From positions 80,178,434 through 80,242,433 of the forward strand of contig CAKMRJ010004445.1 in assembly GCA_928212115.1 (NCBI GenBank): 64,000 bases of DNA, written 5' to 3'. Positions 57,486 through 64,000 of the stretch are shown one piece after another (within the stretch, counting starts at the first letter, position 1; every line of letters begins with the position of its first letter). Source of the stretch: Lactuca virosa (taxonomy: Eukaryota; Streptophyta; Magnoliopsida; Asterales; Asteraceae). The translations under genes and the position numbers were made by a program. The notes beneath the pieces were generated by a model, which was not told where the DNA came from, did not search any database, and was given only the letters and a program-made list of their open reading frames with translations.

Positions 57486-57839
57486 ATTAGTTTAAGCGAA
57501 CTAGGGAATTTGTAGGATTTCTAGACTTAAACTTAGAATGTTAAGTGATGATTGTGAGATGAGTGTCTAGTATATTTTAGACACGAGCACTAGTTTATTT
57601 TAGGAAAGATGCCTAAGATGCTTTTATGTGCTAAATGCTATATGTTTGCCATATATGCCATTATTTGTTCGGATCTATGGTCTGTTGCCGACCGGATCTG
57701 GAAACCTTATGTGTATAGGATTCTAAGCGTACGATTATGATATTAGAACTAACATGTAAACGTTTCGGAGTGATAAGGGAATTGAAATACCTATCGAGGA
57801 TAAAGACCTAAATTCGCCTTATTCGGTATATAGATTATA

Positions 57840-59035
57840 ATGGCAAGAACTCGCAGTGGAGTTGCAAATGCAAACGAAAACAGGAATCAACAACCTCAAC
57901 CCCAAGTAGTTGAGCAAGTACCTGTTGTAGGAGCTGCACCTGAGCCAATGACGATGGTTGGGGTACAAGAAATGATGCAGATGATGTTAGATCACCAAAT
58001 GGAGGAGACAAGGCGATTACTACAACATAATAGGGAAGAAACTACGATACCTGTTGAACAGCCCGAATTGAATGAAGGGCAATCAGTAGGAGGGAACTAC
58101 AGTGTGACTCTTGGTCAAGCCAACCCACCGATAGTTAGACAAAACAACCAGGATGGAGGAGTTGATGGACGTGGGTGCAAATACAAAGATTTCATGGCAT
58201 CCAAACCACCATGTCTATCTGGAAGTCCGACACCGGTGGAAGTCATGAATTGGATCTCCGAAATGGAGACAATGTTTGAAAGTTGTGAGTGCAGCAACAA
58301 ACAGAAGACTGCACTTGCATATCCTCTGTTAAAATCTGGTGTATTGAGCTGGTGGAAGTTACTAGCTGATTCGATGCCCAAGGGAGAAGCTAGCAAGATG
58401 TCTTGGGAAGACTTTGTGGTACAACTGAAATTGCAATACTGCTCTGAGCAGGATCTTCTGGAAATCAATAATGAGTTCCAGAATTTGAAGAAGGGAAAGA
58501 TGAGCGTTACTGAATACGCTGCTAGTTTTACGGAAAATATGAAGCTTGTTCCTTATCTAGGTCCAACTGAACTCTCCAAGGTCAACAAGTTTTCCCTCGG
58601 ATTACCAGCGGACTTCGGTCCGATGGTCAAGCAAGCAACCACTTTGAAAGCCTCCATCTGGGCTGCTAAGAATGTTGAGACTCAGATCAGAGAGAAGGGT
58701 CTGGAGAGGGCAGAAGTTGGCGAAAAGAGAAAGTTTGAAGGGACTTCAGGTTCCAACAAGAAAAGCAAATTTTCAAAGTCTAAGAAGTTTGGAGGAGGAG
58801 GAGGCGAAGTGAAATGGTGTGAAATGTGCAAGAAAAGCACTCTGGGAAATGTAGTGAGGGGGTGACTTGCTACAAATGTGGAAAGACTGGGCATTTTGCC
58901 AACGAGTGTTCGTCCAATAAGAGGGTATACTTTGGATGTAACGAAGAAGGGCACGTTTTGAAAGACTGTCCGAAGAAGAAGGATGCAGCAAAGCCCAATC
59001 TTCCACCAAAGCCGAAGGCGAGAGCTTTCAGATGA
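57840..59035 (+). pseudogene. Chromovirus gag, frameshifted
   Basis: ATG at 57840 (MARTRSG). The retrotransposon Gag domain includes WWKLLADSMPKG and SWEDFVVQLKLQYC, then YAASFTENMKLVPYL. A Gly/Lys linker is followed by a frameshift near 58835. Then come a canonical CCHC knuckle (CYKCGKTGHFANEC) and a second knuckle that has lost its first Cys (YFGCNEEGHVLKDC). The frame ends at a TGA (59033-59035) that overlaps the ATG of the next frame. In relatives gag and pol are one frame here, so the overlap probably reflects a lost base. It would package element RNA. Confidence 0.85.
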
Positions 59036-62000
59036 CACTCGAAGCTGCGAAAGAAGAAGCCGATGTCGCTTCAAGTACCTTTCTCGTAAACGAATTGCCT
59101 GCCCAAATTTTGTTTGATTCTGGAGCCAATTACTCCTTTATTTCGCATGAATTTGGTAGAAAACTACCTTTGCCTTTAGATAGACTAGTTAATGCTTTAT
59201 TAGTCGAGATTGCTGCAAGTTTGTACCTGTTAGCCATCGTATGAGAAACATCCTCATTGACTTGAATGAGAATAAGTTCCACGAGGAATTATTACCTATC
59301 GAGTTAAATGGTTTCGACATAGTTTTAGGAATGGATTGGCTTAGCGCCAATGATGCCGAAATATTGTGTAGGAAGAAGATAGTAAAAGTAAACCCGCCAG
59401 GGAAATAGTCGTTTATGATGTATGGAGACAAACACAGAGTAAACTCTGGAATCATTTCCCTAATGAAATCCAGAAAGTGTTTGGCCAAGGGATGTACATC
59501 ATATCTAGCGTTCGTGATCGATGCTAAGAAGGAAAAGAAGGAGGTGCAGAATATTCCGGTGGTGTGTGATTATCCGAAAGTCTTTCCCGAAGATCTTCCC
59601 GGATTGCCCCCTGATCGACAAGTAGAATTTCGTATTGACTTGTTACCAGGAACGACGCCAATAGAAAAAGCACCGTATTGATTAGCACCAACAGAGATGA
59701 AAGAACTTATAACACAACTTCAGGAGTTATTGGACAAAGGTTTTATTTGACCTAGTTCATCACCCTGGGGAGCCCCGATGTTATTTGTAAAGAAGAAAGA
59801 CGGGAGCATGAGAATATGCATCGATTACAGAGAGCTGAATAAAGCGACAATAAAGAACAAGTACCCGTTGCCGAGGATCGATGACCTGTTCGATCAGTTG
59901 CAAGGTTCGAGCTATTTCTCGAAGATCGATCTTAGGTCAGGATACCATCAACTAAAGGTGAGAGAGCAGGTTATTGAAAAGACTGCGTTCAGAACAAGAT
60001 ATGGGAACTATGAATTTTTGGTTATGTCGTTCGGACTAACCAATGCCCCAACAGCTTTCATGGATTTGATGAACAGGGTTTGTAAACCATACCTTGATAA
60101 ATCCGTGATAGTATTCATAGATGATATCTTGATTTATTCTAAAAGCAAGCAGGATCATGACAAGCATCTGCGTGAAGTGCTAGAAGTCCTGAAAAAGGAG
60201 AAACTGTATGCAAAGTTCTCCAAATGTGAATTTTGGATTCAAGAAGTCCAATTTTTAGGTCACGTGGTTAACCAAGAAGGAATAATGGTTGACCTAGCAA
60301 AGATTGAAGCTGTGATGAAGTGGGAACAACCAAAAAGTCCTACGGAGATCCGAAGCTTTTTAGGATTAGCTGGATATTACCGAAGATTTATCCAAGGCTT
60401 TTCTTCGATCGCTACTCCATTAACAGCTTTGACCCACAAAGGAGCTACTTATACTTGGAATGAGAAGCATAAGGAAGCCTTTGAGAAGTTGAAGAAGAGA
60501 GTGTGTGAAGCACCGATTCTTTCGTTACCTGAAGGTGTTGATGACTTTGCAGTTTATAGTGATGCCTCTGGAGTTGGGTTAGGTTGTGTTTTGACCCACA
60601 GGGATAAAGTGATAACGTATGCATCGAGGCAATTGAAAGAGCATGAAAAGAACTACCCCACTCATGATCTGGAGTTGGCAGCGGTAGTATTCGCCTTAAA
60701 GATATGGAGGCACTATCTTTATGGTACTAAATGCAAACTTTTCACTGATCATAAGAGTCTTTAATATCTCTTTAATCAGAAGGAATTGAACATGAGGAAA
60801 CGGCGCTGGCTAGAATTACTCAAGGACTACGACTGTGAGATACTTTACCACCCTGGTAAAGCAAATGTTGTTGTTGATGCTCTCAGTCGGAAGGTAAATC
60901 TTGAAAAGAAAAGGCCAAGAGCATTGAGAATTGAAGTTGTCTCTACAATTGTGGAAAGTATAAAGAAAGCTCAAGAGGAAGCTTTAGAGAAAAATGACCG
61001 AAAGGAGGAACGTTTGGGTAAAACGTTGGTGTTTGATACAAACGGTCAAGGACTGAAGGTATTCAAAGATAGGATTTGGGTACCTAAGACGGGAGGAGTA
61101 AGAGATCTTCTGATGGAAGAAGCTCACAAGACCATGTACTCGATTCATCCCGGCAGTACAAAAATGTATAGGGACCTAAAACCCTATTACTGGTGGCCGA
61201 CGATGAAGCTCGATGTTGCTAAGTATGTGGCCGAGTGTGTAACTTGTGCTAGGGTTAAGGCACAACATCAGAAACCGTATGGGAGTTTAGAACCTTTACC
61301 TGTACCCATGGGTAAATAGGAAGACATTACCATGAATTTTGTGACTAAACTACCCAGACAAAGAACGGTCACGACATGATTTGGGTGGTCGTTGATCGCT
61401 TCACTAAGAGTGCGCATTTCATAGCAGCCAACGAGAAATGGTCTATGGATAAACTTGCGAATTCTTACATGAAGGAAATTGTGAGGCTTCACGGTGTTCC
61501 GTTAACGATTGTATCCGATCATGACAACCGTTTTACCTCAAGGTTTTGGAGGAGTCTACAAGAGGAATTGGATACTAAGTTGTGTTTGAGTACAACTTAC
61601 CATCCGCAAACCGATGGTCAAAGCGAACGAACAATTCAAACATTGGAGGATATGCTGAGAGCATGTACCCTAGAATTCCAAGGTAATTGGGATGAACACT
61701 TACCTCTAGTAGAATTTTCCTATAATAATAGTTTCCACTCAAGCATCAAGATGACACCTTATCACGCTTTGTATGGAGAAAAGTGTCGAACGCCGTCATG
61801 TTGGCTGGAGGTTGGGGAAAAGCAGTTTGTGGGACCTGAAATAGTCCATCAGACTGCTGAAAAGTTAAAAGTGATTAGAGAAAGGATGTTAGCAGCTCAA
61901 GATCGACAAAATAGTTATGCTGACAAGAAAAGACAACTGATATCCTTCGAAGTTGGAGATTCGGTTTTACTTAAAGTCTCGCCGTGGAAGGGACTTATAA

Positions 62001-62377
62001 GATTTGGTAAAAGGGGAAAATTGAGTCCAAGGTTTATTGGACCATTTAAAGTTCTTCAGAGGATCGGGAATCAAGCTTACAAGCTAGAATTACCGGAATA
62101 ACTGGAGGGTATTCATAATACCTTTCATGTGTGTTATTTGAGAAAATTTACGGGAGATGTGCCCGACATAATTCCCATTTCTGAATTAAGGTTGGATGAA
62201 AACAAGAGGTTAATTGAAGAACCTGAGGCAATCGTTGACCGTAAGACTAAGAAGTTACGACGCAAGATGGTCGATTTAGTGCTTGTGCGTTGGAAACATA
62301 CGAATGGGCCAAATATCACCTGGGAAACGGAGAGTGACATGATGAGTCGCTACCCGCATTTGTTTGCTGATGTATGA
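59032..62377 (+). pseudogene. Chromovirus pol: protease, RT, RNase H, integrase, chromodomain; broken
   Basis: Protease ILFDSGANYSFIS (about 59107). RT from 59778 includes RICIDYRELNKATIKNKYPL, FSKIDLRSGYHQ and the active site FIDDILIYSK (about 60116). RNase H starts FAVYSDASGVGLG. Integrase has the HHCC region (HPGSTKMYRDLKPYYWWP; CVTCARVK) and core residues WVVVDRFTKSAHF and SDHDNRFTSRFW. The chromodomain ends TWETESDMMSRYPHLFADV. Stops lie at 59406, 59679, 59749, 60762, 61317 and 62099; frame changes near 59210 and 61360. Several stops are explained by C-to-T or G-to-A changes. Confidence 0.9.
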
Positions 62378-62412
62378 TTCCAGGGACGGAATCATCATAA
62401 GCGGGAGAGAAT

Positions 62413-64000
62413 TGTAATGTCCGTATTTCTAGGCTAGGCATTAATATTGATGTGATAGTATAGGTTAACCTTTGTAACTCATTTTGAAGAAATGAAAAGG
62501 AATATTATGTGAATTATGTGTTTTATGCTTAATTACTAGGATTTAATTAATTAAGAATAAAAAAGAGCGTCGAAAATAAATATTAGATAAAGCCGATATC
62601 TATTAAGAAACTTGTAGTGGGCGTGACAAGGATTACGTATATATAAAGAATACCGAAATCCGAGTTATAACGAAGAAGTTATGACCTGTCGAAGTTTCGC
62701 GACAAAACCGGCACGGTGCCGAATGTCGTAAAAGTGAGTTTTTAATAAACTACTTTTTAGCCTTAGTGATCTAAACGAAAGTCGTAGTGTTATTTAAACC
62801 GAAAGTGTGCATAACAAGAACGCCCAAATCTGACTTCGTATGAGGAAATTATGATTTTTCTAAGTTTCAGCTTAGCAGTAGACCGCTAAAAACTTGAATT
62901 TTAGATCGAGTGATTTTTAGCCGACACGACCTAAATGAGAATCTAAGGTCTCGTCAATAGTAGCACAACGGTAAAAAGACAGACGAAAACGGACGTCCGA
63001 TGAAGAAGTTATGAATTTTTAACGGATTTTCTGTCCCGCGCTGTTAAAAATAATAATATAAAAATTAAAATCAAAATTAGCCGACGAAGTCTAAACGAAA
63101 GTTGTAGAGCGTAATTTTACCTACGCGTGCATATAAAGAACATCAAAAACGGAGCCCGTATGCGAAAGTTATGGATTTTAGAAGTTTTGGCACAAAAATC
63201 GAGAAAAAAATGCCAAATCCGAGAAATTTCGCATGGTGGGACTTCGGCCACGTCACCTTCGCTGCATGCGCGCCATGTGTCCGAGACTGCTGAGTCACCG
63301 AGGCCACCTGGCGAGGCGTGTCGCCTTCCCTCGCATCCGAAGTGCGGTCCAATGGGTGTCCGACGCGTGCCTTCTCATGAAGTGTCTGACCTTCGCATGG
63401 TGTGCCACGACCGAACCCTCAGACCATAGACCTCGGTCCAATCAGGAGGCTACACCAGGACCCTCGCACGTGCGAGCCATGTGCTTCCGCTTCGGATCTG
63501 CTGACGCGTGGAGACTTCTCAGCCCTTGGATCAGAAGCCTCGCCCCTATAAATAGAAGGGTGCGAGACCTCCCAGGTATATTTTGGAAACTTGTCTTTTT
63601 TAACCCCTTTTTCAATATTTCTTTCATTCCAACTTCCCCCAAAGCCCCGGTATTATACCAAACACCCGAAATATGCCCTGAAGTGCCCGAGAAGCCCGAG
63701 AAATTTATCTTTTCTTTTTTGAAGCCCAACCTTCGCAGAGCCCGATTTCTCAATAAAACTCCCGGTTTTATTAGAAACGATCGTTTTAGGAAACGAAGTG
63801 CTACCCGATTATCATTAAATCAAGTATTTTCTATAAAATACGTGCTATGTGTAATTATATTAATTGTTTAATTGAGGTGACTGTTGAATAGATGTTTTAT
63901 ACAAGTTTAAAACTGTATATGTATTTTTATCTACAAATATGTTGGGTAAAACATGGGTAGGTAGTTGATGTGTGATGAAATAAAATGATGAGAGGCCTCG
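62413..64000 (+). repeat. Chromovirus 3' LTR (partial)
   Basis: Begins TGTAATGTCC after the purine tract AAGCGGGAGAGA (62399-62410). Aligns to the 5' LTR with point changes and a 40-bp deletion. TATAAATA at 63547-63554. Cut by the window end. Confidence 0.92.

Larger units (their letters stand above)
55139..64000 (+). mobile_element. Chromovirus (Ty3/gypsy with chromodomain), 3' LTR incomplete in window
   Basis: 5' LTR, Met-tRNA primer site, gag, protease-RT-RNase H-integrase-chromodomain, polypurine tract and the first ~1590 bp of the 3' LTR. Gene order with RT before integrase and a C-terminal chromodomain is that of Tekay/Del-type chromoviruses. Stops and frameshifts make it non-autonomous. 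Confidence 0.92.

Overview
This window is plant nuclear DNA. It has spliced genes with GT/AG introns, class I small heat-shock proteins, chromodomain Ty3/gypsy elements, long Ty1/copia elements primed by initiator Met-tRNA, MULE and PIF/Harbinger-type DNA transposons, and AT-rich intergenic sequence. From memory, the LTR style (including ACTCGTCGAGT palindromes) suggests Asteraceae such as lettuce; this is inference and was not tested. No tRNA, rRNA or CRISPR was seen.

Layout. 1-16838 is a nest of broken retroelements: LTR-like pieces (1-2671), the 3' end of a minus-strand chromovirus (2672-4952), a decayed copia element cut short inside its third ORF (4953-14545, 'copia 1'), and the 3' end and LTR of another chromovirus (14546-16838). 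16839-21950 holds a gag scrap, a GRF zinc-finger scrap and a degenerate minus-strand MULE transposase gene. 22096-28991 is an intact four-exon gene for a REX1-B-domain (required for excision) protein. Its 5.5-kb third intron contains a ~155-bp tandem array, invaded by a reverse-transcriptase-less LTR retroelement (with an apparent captured malectin-domain fragment) and by a TTA-flanked Harbinger-like element.

30795-53345 is a tandem segmental duplication. Each copy carries an intronless class I sHSP gene on the minus strand (32547-33020 and 52536-53009; 157 aa, five differences), with a conserved small membrane-protein gene between them (34686-35343). Copy A has a 597-bp MITE between the TATA region and the heat-shock element of its sHSP gene. 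Copy B was split by a complete copia element (35964-49482, 'copia 2', target duplication TAATG) and by a 1.3-kb terminal-inverted-repeat element (50697-51988). Copy A preserves the empty site for both. 55139-64000 is a nearly complete but mutated chromovirus whose 3' LTR runs off the window.

Four genes look functional: the REX1-B protein, two sHSPs and the small membrane protein. Everything else recognisable is transposon-derived. The most interesting observations are the MITE-split sHSP promoter, the retroelement with the captured malectin-like segment, the gag/pol stop codon shared by both copia copies, and the repeated polypurine tracts in their integrase-RT linker.
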